From Cyanobacteria bacterium OH_CBrB_359 (GTDB lineage: Bacteria > Cyanobacteriota > Vampirovibrionia > Gastranaerophilales > Gastranaerophilaceae): DNA of 64,000 nucleotides. The notes beneath the pieces are model-generated. The model saw only the letters and a program-made list of their open reading frames with translations. It had not been told where the DNA came from and did no database searches. Below are positions 23,667-33,578 of the stretch, in pieces. Positions within the stretch are counted from its first letter, which is position 1; each line of letters starts with the position of its first letter. A program made the position numbers and the translations under genes. The stretch is taken from contig JAEZET010000004.1 of NCBI GenBank assembly GCA_023433065.1, forward strand, positions 124,001 to 188,000. The letters are read 5' to 3'.

Positions 23667-25514
23667 TTAATTAATTGGAGCTGTAGTTTTGCTTAAAGGA
23701 AGAGTGAATGTAAAAGTACTGCCTCGTCCTTCTTTGCTTTTAACAAATATTTCTCCGTTATGTTTTTCAATAATTTTTTTACTTATATAAAGTCCCAGAC
23801 CCGAGCCGACTTTTCTGAATTTTTTAGCGCTGGAAATATACTCATCAAATATTTTATCGATATTTTCATCAGGAATCCCCCAGCCGTTATCTATAACAGA
23901 GACTTGAATATAATCTTTAATTTCTTCAACTTTAATTATGATTTCTCCGTCTTCCTGTGTATATTCGGAGGCATTGATAATAAGGTTATTTAATACTCTT
24001 TTTATTTCATAAGCGTCAAATTCAAGTTCTTTTATATCGGTGTTATAAACAATTTTTAAATTTTGTTTTTTCTGTTCAATTAAATATCTTAAATTCTCAC
24101 ATCTTTTTTTAATGAGTTCATAAAGAGAATTTTTTTCTTTTAAAATTGCCAGCTGACCGTTTTCGCTTTTATACTTGGTAAGCAGGTTATCTGTCATATA
24201 TTGCATAAATTTGCATGAGTTCAAGACTTCACATAAAATATCTTGAAGGTTATTATCAATTAATCCGAATTTATTATCTAAAATAAGTTCCAAAGCTCTT
24301 ATTTGAGCTCTTATAGGAGTTTTTAAGTCATGAGTCAGTGTAGCGATAAAAGTTTCTTTTTGATTTTGTATGCTGATTTCTTGCGAGATATCTCTTATCA
24401 TAATCAAGTAGCCGTTAATTATGTTATTTTTAGTAAATATTTTTGAAATATTTATGTTTGCGGGTATTTCTTTTTCAAGCATGGATTTTGTGTATTGAAG
24501 TTTCATAGAAAGATTTTTTTCATTCATGCTTTCAAAATCCAGAATGTAATTAACAATTTTTTCAGGATTAATTTTGTTTATAAGGTCGATAAAATTTTTA
24601 CTTTGTTCTGATGAATTAATATGGTAATGATTGCTGCTTGAAATAATTTTAAAATTTCTGTCGGTAAGTATAATTTCATTATCAGAAAACTTAAAAATAT
24701 TATCGAGTTTTTCTTTTTCATTAAAAAGAGAATCCTGAAGCTTTTTAATTTTTAGAATATTATAAATTTGCACCCTTATTGTCTGAACATCAAAAGGTTT
24801 TTCTATATAAGCATAGGAACCCAGATTGTACCCCTTAAGCTTGTCTTCTTTTTCATCGAGGGCGCTTACAAAGATAATAGGAGTATTTTGGTTATGTTTT
24901 GAATCTTTTAATTTTTCTGCGAATTCAAATCCTGTAATCTTCGGCATCATAATATCAAGAATAATAAGGTCGAATTTTCTCAAAGTTGCAGCCTCAAGAG
25001 CCTTTTCAGAATCGGTATAACAAGTAGGTGTCATCCCGAAAGGCTTTAATACTTCTTTTAGGAGTTCAATATTTAACTCAACGTCATCTACTATTAAAAT
25101 ATGGGTATTATTAAAATCTGAAAAATTTATTTTTATAGGAGAATAATTCGGGTCAATATTTTTTTCATTCAATTTTATAGTGTTAATAAGAATTTCTTTT
25201 TCAAAAGGATATTTAATAAAATTTTTCAAACCGATTTCATAAGCTTTTAGTATATCGTTTCGGGAACATTGTTCATTTGTAGCCCAAAATTCTATTGTCT
25301 GATTATTGGATATTATTTCTTTGATTTTTTCTATGTATTTTTTGTCATTGGATTTGAATTCCAGAATGCACAAATCATAACCCGAGATTTTATTTGTAAG
25401 ATATTTATAGTTAATTCTTTCAATGGAAATATCGTGATTATTGAGATCACTAAAATCGTTTGATGAACTATTTTTTTCAATAAACAATATTTTATGCATG
25501 AATCCTAATTCCAT
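23667..25514 (-). CDS. Hybrid sensor histidine kinase with two receiver-like domains
   Basis: 615 residues. The first ~105 residues have a receiver-like layout but lack the acidic pocket. A true receiver follows (about 130-250) with IVDD and the phospho-acceptor Asp in LIILDIMMPK, then a PAS-like region, the phosphorylated His in THDLKTPIRAQ (about 395), and an ATPase domain with NASEYTQEDG, DNGWGIPD and GSGLGLYISKK. Receiver-first kinases often act in phosphorelays or take input from another kinase. No response regulator is adjacent on this strand. No membrane segments, so cytoplasmic. Confidence 0.85.
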   Translation of the reverse strand: MELGFMHKILFIEKNSSSNDFSDLNNHDISIERINYKYLTNKISGYDLCILEFKSNDKKYIEKIKEIISNNQTIEFWATNEQCSRNDILKAYEIGLKNFIKYPFEKEILINTIKLNEKNIDPNYSPIKINFSDFNNTHILIVDDVELNIELLKEVLKPFGMTPTCYTDSEKALEAATLRKFDLIILDIMMPKITGFEFAEKLKDSKHNQNTPIIFVSALDEKEDKLKGYNLGSYAYIEKPFDVQTIRVQIYNILKIKKLQDSLFNEKEKLDNIFKFSDNEIILTDRNFKIISSSNHYHINSSEQSKNFIDLINKINPEKIVNYILDFESMNEKNLSMKLQYTKSMLEKEIPANINISKIFTKNNIINGYLIMIRDISQEISIQNQKETFIATLTHDLKTPIRAQIRALELILDNKFGLIDNNLQDILCEVLNSCKFMQYMTDNLLTKYKSENGQLAILKEKNSLYELIKKRCENLRYLIEQKKQNLKIVYNTDIKELEFDAYEIKRVLNNLIINASEYTQEDGEIIIKVEEIKDYIQVSVIDNGWGIPDENIDKIFDEYISSAKKFRKVGSGLGLYISKKIIEKHNGEIFVKSKEGRGSTFTFTLPLSKTTAPIN

Positions 25515-25598
25515 TGTTTAGACTTTAATATTAATCTTAAAAACGATTTTATACATTATCCTACAGGGTAACTTTTCTAAAGATATTTTACTTAAGAA

Positions 25599-26423
25599 TT
25601 ACTCTTTTAGGCTACCATTTAAAATATCATTAATGAAATATTTTCTGCCGATAAGGAAAAGCGTTATTACAGGGATTATACAGACTACACAGTAAGCTGT
25701 GAGCTCTCCCCACATGGTTATTTCTCTGAAGCTCCCTTTGAAATTTGCAAGCCCTAAGGGGAGTGTTCTCATGGCATCTGAGTTTGTAATTATTAACGGC
25801 CACATAAAACTGTTCCAACTTGTTATAAATGTGAAGATTGCAAGTGTAATAACAGCTGGCATAGCCAAAGGAAGTGCAATTTTTGAAAATGTTACAAATA
25901 TATTGCAGCCATCTATTTTAGCGGAATCCTCAAGCTCTTTCGGCAGTGACTTAAACCACTGTCTCATCATAAAAACTCCGAATCCCCCGAATAAACCAGG
26001 TACAATTAAACCCTGATAGGTATCAATCCAGTTTAGTTCTCTCATTACAAAAAATAAAGGAATTATATTCACTTGAGGTGGCACCATCATTGTTATAAGA
26101 AGCATAATAAAAAGAGGCTCTTTAAACTTGAATTCGAGTCTTGCGAATGCATAACCCGCAAATGCCGAGATTAAAACCTGTCCTATAGTAGTTAGTGTTG
26201 AGACAAAAAAGCTGTTAAAAAAATATCTTTTTAGTGCTATTGAATTGAATACATTTATATAGTTATCAAATATCAGGGGTTTGGGGATTAAAGAAGGCGG
26301 GTAGCTGAATATTTGTTCATTTGACATCAAAGAAAGCATAACCATCCATAGAAACGGCATAATCATTGATAATGCCCCGAGTATTAAAATTATATAACCT
26401 GCTATTTTTAAAAAGTTTTTCAT
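25599..26423 (-). CDS. ABC transporter permease (carbohydrate type, MalG/UgpE family)
   Basis: 274 residues, six membrane segments and the EAA-type cytoplasmic loop (KELEDSAKIDGCNIFVTFSK) that docks the ATPase. This family imports sugars or glycerol-3-phosphate with a second permease, a binding protein and an ATPase. None of those partners is nearby, so it is either encoded apart from them or a leftover. It is divergent from the response regulator gene. Confidence 0.88.
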   Translation of the reverse strand: MKNFLKIAGYIILILGALSMIMPFLWMVMLSLMSNEQIFSYPPSLIPKPLIFDNYINVFNSIALKRYFFNSFFVSTLTTIGQVLISAFAGYAFARLEFKFKEPLFIMLLITMMVPPQVNIIPLFFVMRELNWIDTYQGLIVPGLFGGFGVFMMRQWFKSLPKELEDSAKIDGCNIFVTFSKIALPLAMPAVITLAIFTFITSWNSFMWPLIITNSDAMRTLPLGLANFKGSFREITMWGELTAYCVVCIIPVITLFLIGRKYFINDILNGSLKE

Positions 26424-26529
26424 AATTTTTAATTTTTTTTATAATAACATATAATAATTTAAAGCATATAATTGTTAAAACGCTTCTGTTATGTGATAAT
26501 AGACTTGTTAAAATAAGGGTGTATCCGTT

Positions 26530-27240
26530 ATGCAAAAAAGGCTTCTGGTAGTAGATGACGATGATGAAATCAGAGAACTTTTAGAATTTGACCTCTCCCA
26601 GAGCGGCTATCTCGTAGATACTGCAAGTGACGGGTATGAAGGTTTAAATAAAGCTTTGAACTTTCCTTATGACTTGATTTTACTGGACATTATGATGCCA
26701 AAGATGAACGGTTTTGATGTTTGTAAAAATATCAGAAAATCAAAGCCTGATTTACCGGTTTTACTTTTAACAGCAAAAGGGACTATGGCGGACAAGACAG
26801 AAGGTTTTGATATGGGAGCTGATGATTATATTGTAAAGCCTTTTGATATACAAGAGGTGCTTTTAAGAGTCAGGGCTCTTTTGAGAAGGAACCCGAGCAG
26901 CCCTCAAGGTCCTCTTTCTCAGGAAATTTTAAAAGTCGGTGATATAGAACTTTTCCCTGATTCTCTTGAAGCTCAGGTAAAAGATAACAGAATAAAGCTT
27001 ACTCCGACAGAATTTGAGATACTATACTGTCTGATGCAGCATTTTAACAATTCTGTAACCCTTGCCGTTTTATTAAATGAAGTATGGGGTTATGACAGTG
27101 ATGAAGATGTTAGGATGCTAAGAGTTCATGTGGGCGGATTAAGACAAAAAATAGAAGAAGACCCTAAGCACCCCGTTTATCTTCATACGGTTACTAATGT
27201 AGGTTACAAATTAACACCTTTTAACGAAGAGTCAGAATGA
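26530..27240 (+). CDS. OmpR-family response regulator
   Basis: 236 residues. Receiver with DDDD (11-14), phosphorylated Asp in LILLDIMMPK (near 55) and the Lys of VKPFD; then a winged-helix DNA-binding domain ending VTNVGYKL. First gene of a tight operon: its stop overlaps the kinase start by 4 bp. Confidence 0.93.
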   Translation: MQKRLLVVDDDDEIRELLEFDLSQSGYLVDTASDGYEGLNKALNFPYDLILLDIMMPKMNGFDVCKNIRKSKPDLPVLLLTAKGTMADKTEGFDMGADDYIVKPFDIQEVLLRVRALLRRNPSSPQGPLSQEILKVGDIELFPDSLEAQVKDNRIKLTPTEFEILYCLMQHFNNSVTLAVLLNEVWGYDSDEDVRMLRVHVGGLRQKIEEDPKHPVYLHTVTNVGYKLTPFNEESE

Positions 27241-28934
27241 AAAGATTAAAGAGATTACAAAGGTTAAAAATAGTAGAACAAATCACAATCGTCCTTCTTC
27301 TGGCGGTTCTGATACCTATGATAATTGCAGGTTTTATAGTAAATAACGTCAATCAGCATGCAATAAGAAAAGAACTTAATTATTCTGCCATGATGATTGC
27401 GGAGACAATTGACAATAACATATATTCTATTCTTGAATCAGACGAGGGAAAGCTCAAAGAAATTACTCTTGCAATGAAATATATGCCCTCTCCCTACATT
27501 GAATCTGTTTACTTGAAAGACGTTTTAATAAATTCAAACCTGTTTGAAAACCTGGAGGTTGTACATCCTTCTAAGACAAATTTTAAATTTTCAGGCCCAG
27601 ATAGATTAAACTATGATACCAACACCAAACAACTCGTAATTACGTCAAAAATCCACGATGACAAATACCTTGTGGCGACTGTCAACATTGATTTATTCAA
27701 AAAGAAAATATTTAATAATATAAAAAACGACAAAAGAAGAATTTATATAATTGATGATAAATCTAATCTTGTTTTTGCCCACAATTATGATGAAAAAGAC
27801 TTTGAAAATGTGATTAAGCTGCTTCCTAAAAAGCAGGAAACAGGGATTGCAAAAATATTCAGCAAAATCAAAAACCAACCGCTTGCCTATTTGAAAATGG
27901 AAGGGAATAATCTTTCGATAATTGTTAATACAACGGAAGAGATTACCGAAAAAACAATTAATACGGCAAGGGGTAAAATCATTTTTTCAATTCTTGCCGC
28001 AACTGCATTTATAATTTTTGTTGTCGGTCTTTACACATATTACCTTTATATTAATATCAGGCAGCTCTTTAAGGGTATTATGGCACTGTCAAAAGGTAAT
28101 TATAAAAGGAAAATCAGACTTCTTGTTCATTCTTTTACCCCTTATGAGATAGTTTTTCTGGCATCTGAATTTAATAAAATGGCAAATGAAATAAATATTT
28201 CATACAGGAAATTAAAGCAGAAAAACAGGGAATTAAAGACATTGGATGAATTTCGCTCTAACTTAATTGACACTGTAAGTCATGAGTTCAGAACTCCCCT
28301 GACAAGCATAAAAGGCTATACCTCAAGGCTTTTAAGGCAGGATATTGATATTGACAATGAAACAAAACACAAATCTTTAATGGTAATAAAGCAGCAAACA
28401 GAAAGACTAAGCAGGATGGTAGAGGACTTATTGGTTGTACCTGATATAGAAGGTGCGAACTTAAATATTCAACTTGAGGCAGTCAATCTCAACAATATAA
28501 TAGAATCTTCTCTTCTTTCCATCAGAAAAATCGAGAAAAGACAGATTATTAACAATATCGAATCAGATTTTCCTTATGTTCTTGCAGATAAAGACAGGGT
28601 TGAACAGGTTTTTATAAATCTTCTTGAAAATGCCAATAAATATGCATATGAGAACACACCGATTACAATTGATGCAAAAAAAGAAAATAAAAAAGCCGTA
28701 ATTACAATTTCTAACAAGGCGGATTATATAGAAAAACAGGTTCTTGATAGATTATTTGAGAAATTTACAAGAGTGGATTATGAAACAACAAGAACCACAA
28801 GAGGAACAGGGCTCGGGCTTTTTATTGTAAAAGGTATAATTGAAGCCATGAACGGTACTATTCAGTTGATGTCTTCTATGGAGAATGAATTTTCAGTTAA
28901 AGTCACAATTCCTTTGGCAGGAAAAAAAGCATGA
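27237..28934 (+). CDS. Membrane sensor histidine kinase
   Basis: 565 residues. Membrane helices near 13-33 and 250-272 enclose a ~215-residue extracytoplasmic sensor domain; a HAMP-like linker follows, then His in DTVSHEFRTPLTSIKG and an ATPase domain with NLLENANKYAYEN and GTGLGLFIVKG. It should phosphorylate the regulator encoded immediately upstream. It overlaps the tadA start by 4 bp. The signal sensed is unknown. Confidence 0.93.
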   Translation: MKRLKRLQRLKIVEQITIVLLLAVLIPMIIAGFIVNNVNQHAIRKELNYSAMMIAETIDNNIYSILESDEGKLKEITLAMKYMPSPYIESVYLKDVLINSNLFENLEVVHPSKTNFKFSGPDRLNYDTNTKQLVITSKIHDDKYLVATVNIDLFKKKIFNNIKNDKRRIYIIDDKSNLVFAHNYDEKDFENVIKLLPKKQETGIAKIFSKIKNQPLAYLKMEGNNLSIIVNTTEEITEKTINTARGKIIFSILAATAFIIFVVGLYTYYLYINIRQLFKGIMALSKGNYKRKIRLLVHSFTPYEIVFLASEFNKMANEINISYRKLKQKNRELKTLDEFRSNLIDTVSHEFRTPLTSIKGYTSRLLRQDIDIDNETKHKSLMVIKQQTERLSRMVEDLLVVPDIEGANLNIQLEAVNLNNIIESSLLSIRKIEKRQIINNIESDFPYVLADKDRVEQVFINLLENANKYAYENTPITIDAKKENKKAVITISNKADYIEKQVLDRLFEKFTRVDYETTRTTRGTGLGLFIVKGIIEAMNGTIQLMSSMENEFSVKVTIPLAGKKA

Positions 28935-29362
28935 ATATCGAATTTATGCAGACTGCAATATCTCTTGCAAAGCGCTCCGGTAAAGATATTCCTGTGGGTG
29001 CTGTTATTGTAAGAGAAGGAGAGATTATTGCACAGTCTTTTAATGAAAAGGAAAAAAGCAAAAATCCTGTTAAACATGCGGAGATAATTGCAATTGAAAA
29101 AGCATGTGAAAAATTAAAAAACTGGCGGTTAAATGGTTGCGAAATGTATGTTACATTGGAACCTTGCCCTATGTGCAGCTGGGCATTAATCCAGTCAAGA
29201 ATTTCAAAAGTATACTTTGGTGCCTATGACAATTTATATGGGGCTTTGGGGTCAAAAATTGATTTAAGAACCCTTTTAGACTCTAATCTTAAAGTCAAAG
29301 GCGGAATTTTGGAAGATGAATGTAATAATATTATAAAGACATACTTTGAGGCGTTAAGATGA
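28931..29362 (+). CDS. tadA: tRNA-specific adenosine deaminase
   Basis: 143 residues with the zinc-deaminase set HAE (49-51) and PCPMC (Cys79, Cys82). TadA converts A34 of tRNA-Arg(ACG) to inosine. Overlaps both neighbours by 4 bp, so translation is coupled in the regulator-kinase-tadA-DUF2400 operon. Confidence 0.93.
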   Translation: MNIEFMQTAISLAKRSGKDIPVGAVIVREGEIIAQSFNEKEKSKNPVKHAEIIAIEKACEKLKNWRLNGCEMYVTLEPCPMCSWALIQSRISKVYFGAYDNLYGALGSKIDLRTLLDSNLKVKGGILEDECNNIIKTYFEALR

Positions 29363-30117
29363 TTTTGAAAACAAAACTTGATGAATATGTTGAAAAATAT
29401 GAGACAAAAGACTTTATAAAAGATGACCCGATACAATTCCCTTATCGTTTCAAAAATATTGAAGATATTGAGATTGCAGGTTTTTTGGCTTCAATTTTTG
29501 CCTACGGGAAAAGAGAAGTTTTTATTGAAAAACTTAATGTATTATTTAACATAATGGATAATAAACCTTTAGAATTTGTTAAAAATTTTGATAAAAATGT
29601 TTATATTCCTGAAAATTATTGCTATCGTTTTGCTAAAAGTTGTGATTTCATTGATATATTCAAGATTTTAAATGCTCTTTACGCTGAAAATGAAACTTTA
29701 GGCAGTTTATTTAAATATTCTTATCAACAAACGAACGACATAAAGGGTATGTTTCAGAGTGTTGTAAATTATTTCTATCATAAAGTCTCAAAAGATGCGG
29801 GCGCAGGGTTTTATCATCTTTTGCCAAATCCTGAAAACGGCAGTGCAGTTAAAAGATTAAATATGCTTTTGAGATGGTTCGTTAGAGATGGTGAAGTCGA
29901 TTTGGGGATATGGAAATTTATTGATAAATCCGAACTTTTAATTCCTCTTGATATCCATGTGTCAAGAATTTCAAGAGAGCTCGGGCTTCTAAAGAGGAAT
30001 CAGAATGACTTTAAAAGTGTAATTGAACTTACAAACGCACTTAAAAAAATGGATTCAAAAGATCCCGTAAAATACGATTTCGCACTATTCGGTTATGGTG
30101 TCAACAATAAAAACTAA
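29359..30117 (+). CDS. TIGR02757/DUF2400 family protein
   Basis: 252 residues. The N-terminal run with DPIQFPYRF and IAGFLASIFAYGKR and the C-terminal LLIPLDIHVSRIS are the family hallmarks. The function is not established; the helical fold resembles DNA-glycosylase-like proteins, which is only suggestive. Last gene of the overlapping operon, 5 bp from the convergent coiled-coil gene. Confidence 0.8.
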   Translation: MILKTKLDEYVEKYETKDFIKDDPIQFPYRFKNIEDIEIAGFLASIFAYGKREVFIEKLNVLFNIMDNKPLEFVKNFDKNVYIPENYCYRFAKSCDFIDIFKILNALYAENETLGSLFKYSYQQTNDIKGMFQSVVNYFYHKVSKDAGAGFYHLLPNPENGSAVKRLNMLLRWFVRDGEVDLGIWKFIDKSELLIPLDIHVSRISRELGLLKRNQNDFKSVIELTNALKKMDSKDPVKYDFALFGYGVNNKN

Positions 30118-30122
30118 ACTGT

Positions 30123-30812
30123 CTATTTGGTTTTATCTGTAAGAATGAAAAGGCTTATCAAATCGTTAATCTGAGCCATTTGTCTTTGATAATCCTGAGC
30201 GTGTCTTTCAAGCTGCATAATATTTGTTTTATATTCTTGAACTTTAGACATACAGTCTTTAACAGAATCGTTTAAATTTTCCTGAACTTGCTGAGCTTCT
30301 TGAAGAACATTGTTCATGGAAATTCCAAGAGCCTCGATTGTTTGTCTTATGATTTGAGCACCTGTTTGTTTGGTGACGCCTGATGGCAATTGGGAAATTA
30401 ATCTTCTAAGTACAGCAACGTTTGCAGGAATATCAAAACTCTTTTGCTGCGGCATAGTTGGTGTTTGCATAATATTATCTTCTATTGTCTGATAACTAGT
30501 TGTATTTATTTTAAGTTGTTCACTATTAGAAGGTTGTATAGGTGTTTCATATCCGAAATCAAATTTTGGAACCTCAGGTTCTCTCACTGTTGATTCTTGT
30601 GAAAAAGATTGAACTTCAGAGACTTGTTCTTCAGCAATGTTTTCAGTAATTTCGTCAGAGATTATTGACTCATAATACTCAAGATTTGCACTGCCTGCTT
30701 CAGGTATAGATTCAATATCATCCATAACCGGATTAACTGTAGCTTCTGATTGTTTTTTTAGTGCTTCGACGATTTTTTTACCAACCCCTTCGGGCAATTG
30801 ATTTTTTGACAT
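30123..30812 (-). CDS. Coiled-coil hypothetical protein
   Basis: 229 residues from the ATG at 30812, which has GAAGGGA at a proper distance; an ATG at 30821 is too close to that site. The first ~125 residues are acidic and probably disordered; the last ~100 form a long amphipathic helix rich in Gln, typical of coiled coils. No membrane segment. A structural or cell-organisation role is possible; the family is not recognised. Confidence 0.65.
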   Translation of the reverse strand: MSKNQLPEGVGKKIVEALKKQSEATVNPVMDDIESIPEAGSANLEYYESIISDEITENIAEEQVSEVQSFSQESTVREPEVPKFDFGYETPIQPSNSEQLKINTTSYQTIEDNIMQTPTMPQQKSFDIPANVAVLRRLISQLPSGVTKQTGAQIIRQTIEALGISMNNVLQEAQQVQENLNDSVKDCMSKVQEYKTNIMQLERHAQDYQRQMAQINDLISLFILTDKTK

Positions 30813-30952
30813 AAAAAACATTTCCCTTCTTTGTAGTTGATTATATATAAAATAGGTTTTTTTTTCAAGTAAAGCGAAAACAGGCTTTTTGGCTGTATTT
30901 AGTCTTGAATTTATATATCTTATTTTAACTAATTATAAAAAACGGCATGGAT

Positions 30953-32734
30953 TTATATCATGATTTTTTCAATCTCTGTTTTGTCCAAAAAAGGATACAT
31001 ATTTTCCAGTGATGATGAAATCATAGTTCCGTCTTCAAGACATTTTGAGGCTAATTTCGGTCTAAAACCGTAGTCAGTTTTTAGCATAACTTCACATAAA
31101 ACAGCTTCATCAGCTTCTAATGTTTTAATGATTCTTGCTTTTATCTCGTTTTCATTCTCTATTTTCATTGTCTTAATTCCGAATGCCTTTGATAAATCAG
31201 TAAAAGAAGGGATGCTGACACCGCTTTGTGGGCAACAGGCTGTTTTTCTGCCGTTAAAAAAAGCATTTTGGGTTTGTCTTATTGAAACATAACCGCTATT
31301 GTTCAATAAAAATATTTTAATAGGTAGGTTATAATGCTTTATTGTTTGGAGTTCCTGAAGATTCATCATCATAGAACCGTCACCCGCAATGCATACAATC
31401 CGCTTGCCGCCTGAGGCAATGCAGGCGCCGATTGCAGCAGGCAAATCGTAACCCATGGATGCATCACCCGAGTTCCAGATATATCTTTGATTTTTCTTAA
31501 CTTCTCCGGCTTGAAAATATACGACAAATGCCGAACCGTTTGCTGTTATTACAATTTCATTTTCTGATAATTCTTTTGAAAGTTTGTTCATAAAATTATA
31601 AGGCTCAATTCCTTTATCAGAAATGTTTTCTATTTCAATATTCGGGTACTTTTCTTTAATTTCAACACACCAATTGAGCCAGCCAGACTTTTTTGAAGAT
31701 AAATTTTTTAAATTATTTAATTTTTCTATAAAGATTTTACAGTCAGAATGTATCTTCAAATAAGGATTTAAGGTCGGTTTATCAAGTTCTGATTTGTCAA
31801 TATCTATTAGAACAAGTTTGGCTTTTTTTGCAAAATTTTCCCAGTTGTAGCTTATTTGCCTTATGTTATTTCTTGAGCCCATTGATATTACCAAATCTGA
31901 ATTCTGGAGGGCAAAATTTGCGCACCTGTTGCCTACAGTGCCTATCCGGCCTATAAATAAAGGGTTGTCATGCGAGACTAAATCGAATCCATTCATTGTG
32001 GTTACAACAGGGATGTTTAGTTTTTTAATTAAATTCAAAAATTCATCTTTTGCCCCTGCAAGTCTTATCCCATGACCTGCAATAATTAAAGGTTTTTTAG
32101 CGTTTTTAATAAGCCCTGACAACCCATCCATCTGTTTTTCAAGCTTATTATTGTCAAAGACCATTGTGTCTTCTGTCTCATCATACTCTTTAAGATTATT
32201 TTCATCTATCATAGTTGATTGGATGTCAATCGGAATATCAATCCAAACAGGACCTTTTCGCCCTTGAAGTGCCAGAAATATTGCCTTATCAAGAATATAC
32301 CTGATTTCCTCAGGATTCGTTACTGTTTTAGCATACTTAACAATTGGTTTTACAATATTAACAATGTCAACTTCCTGATCCCCAAGTTGTCTTAGGGATT
32401 TATCTTCTGTCTTTGCCATCATAGTTGAGCATTTAACCTGTCCTGAAATATATAAAACAGGTACACTGTCTGTCCACTGTCCAAATACTCCGTTCAGGCA
32501 ATTTAATCCTCCCGGACCTGTTGTCACATTTACTACAGCAAGTTTTTGACCTACTCTTGAATAACCCTCGGCAGCTATGGCACTTGCTTGTTCGTTGTGG
32601 TTGCAGATATAGTTCAAATATCTGCCGAAACTGTCATTTAAATGCATTGCTCCGCCACCTGAAATCATAAAAATATCTCGGATGTCATATACTTCTTTTA
32701 GCCTTTTTGCAATATAATCTGACAGTTTAATCAT
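30953..32734 (-). CDS. Thiamine-diphosphate-dependent enzyme (acetolactate-synthase-like)
   Basis: 593 residues with the three-domain ThDP fold: the catalytic Glu region HNEQASAIAAEGYSR (about 43-57), a central domain, and the ThDP/Mg motif GDGSMMMNLQELQTIKHYNLP near 450-470. The neighbours are not ilvN or ilvC but an aldolase and an epimerase-like gene, so this is probably a carboligase or decarboxylase acting on a 2-oxo acid in surface sugar or acyl-group synthesis. It directly follows the aldolase gene (14 bp). Confidence 0.8.
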   Translation of the reverse strand: MIKLSDYIAKRLKEVYDIRDIFMISGGGAMHLNDSFGRYLNYICNHNEQASAIAAEGYSRVGQKLAVVNVTTGPGGLNCLNGVFGQWTDSVPVLYISGQVKCSTMMAKTEDKSLRQLGDQEVDIVNIVKPIVKYAKTVTNPEEIRYILDKAIFLALQGRKGPVWIDIPIDIQSTMIDENNLKEYDETEDTMVFDNNKLEKQMDGLSGLIKNAKKPLIIAGHGIRLAGAKDEFLNLIKKLNIPVVTTMNGFDLVSHDNPLFIGRIGTVGNRCANFALQNSDLVISMGSRNNIRQISYNWENFAKKAKLVLIDIDKSELDKPTLNPYLKIHSDCKIFIEKLNNLKNLSSKKSGWLNWCVEIKEKYPNIEIENISDKGIEPYNFMNKLSKELSENEIVITANGSAFVVYFQAGEVKKNQRYIWNSGDASMGYDLPAAIGACIASGGKRIVCIAGDGSMMMNLQELQTIKHYNLPIKIFLLNNSGYVSIRQTQNAFFNGRKTACCPQSGVSIPSFTDLSKAFGIKTMKIENENEIKARIIKTLEADEAVLCEVMLKTDYGFRPKLASKCLEDGTMISSSLENMYPFLDKTEIEKIMI

Positions 32735-32748
32735 CGAAAAGCCTTTAA

Positions 32749-33570
32749 TTATAAGCCTATAAATCCACCGACACTGGTGATTGAGTCTTTGTACCTTGAT
32801 TCAAGGATTTCTATTCTTTTTTCATCTTCTTTGTGAATCATGCCGTAAAAATCCCGTTTGTTTTTAATCCACATAAGCTCAAACCCTACAGCTTTAAGTA
32901 TCCCGTTAGGAGCTTGGTCATCTTTTAAAGCGCTTTGGGCATCAAATATTACTTTTCTTGTTTCAAATCTGGTTAAAGAATTTTTGGGAAGTTTTTTAAA
33001 AAATGGCAGGGACATTGCGCTTACTCCACCTCCGATTACAAATTCTTTATTATATTTTAGCGCAGCTTCAGCTATTTTTTGAGAATAATTTAATATTTCA
33101 TCAGAGTTTATATCTTCTCTGGTTATACCAAGAGAGCCGCACATGTCAACTCTGCCAAATGTAATGCCTGTAAGAGATTTTGAGACTTCACTTTCGAGCA
33201 TTTCTTCAAGATAGTTGAATCCGTAAATTGTTTCCAGATTCATCATAAACTTTATTCCATTTCGCTCATCCTCGGGAAATACAAATTTTGTTGCTTCAAT
33301 ATATTTTTTCAAGGCGTACGGAGATTCAATCATAGGTGCAACTATTGCGTTAATTCCTATTACTCTTGCATCGTACATGTCTTTAATCGCTTCACAGCCG
33401 CCGATTTTAATTGTAAGATTGAGTCCTGCTGTGGTTACGACTTCTTTTAAACGAAGGGCCTCTTCCATTCTTGTTCCTTCGGCTTCAAATTCAGCTTTTA
33501 TTCCGACCACATGGTGATTCTCTTTTAAATCTTCAAGTGCCAGTATCATTTTTTTTTCGAGGCTGTTCAT
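32749..33570 (-). CDS. HpcH/HpaI aldolase / citrate lyase-family protein
   Basis: 273 residues of the TIM-barrel aldolase/citrate-lyase-beta family: KAEFEAEGTRMEEA near the start, IGGCEAIKDMYDARVIGINA, the metal-binding Glu in MNLETIYGFNY, and GRVDMCGSLGI. These enzymes make or break C-C bonds using pyruvate or acyl-CoA partners. Middle gene of a three-gene unit with the ThDP enzyme and an NAD-binding protein. Confidence 0.75.
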   Translation of the reverse strand: MNSLEKKMILALEDLKENHHVVGIKAEFEAEGTRMEEALRLKEVVTTAGLNLTIKIGGCEAIKDMYDARVIGINAIVAPMIESPYALKKYIEATKFVFPEDERNGIKFMMNLETIYGFNYLEEMLESEVSKSLTGITFGRVDMCGSLGITREDINSDEILNYSQKIAEAALKYNKEFVIGGGVSAMSLPFFKKLPKNSLTRFETRKVIFDAQSALKDDQAPNGILKAVGFELMWIKNKRDFYGMIHKEDEKRIEILESRYKDSITSVGGFIGL

Positions 33571-33578
33571 CTTTTCTC

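Noticed and set aside
27693..27878. 61-codon ORF antisense to the sensor kinase
   Set aside because: Shadow frame without a ribosome site, rich in Phe and Ile as expected from reversing an AT-rich gene.
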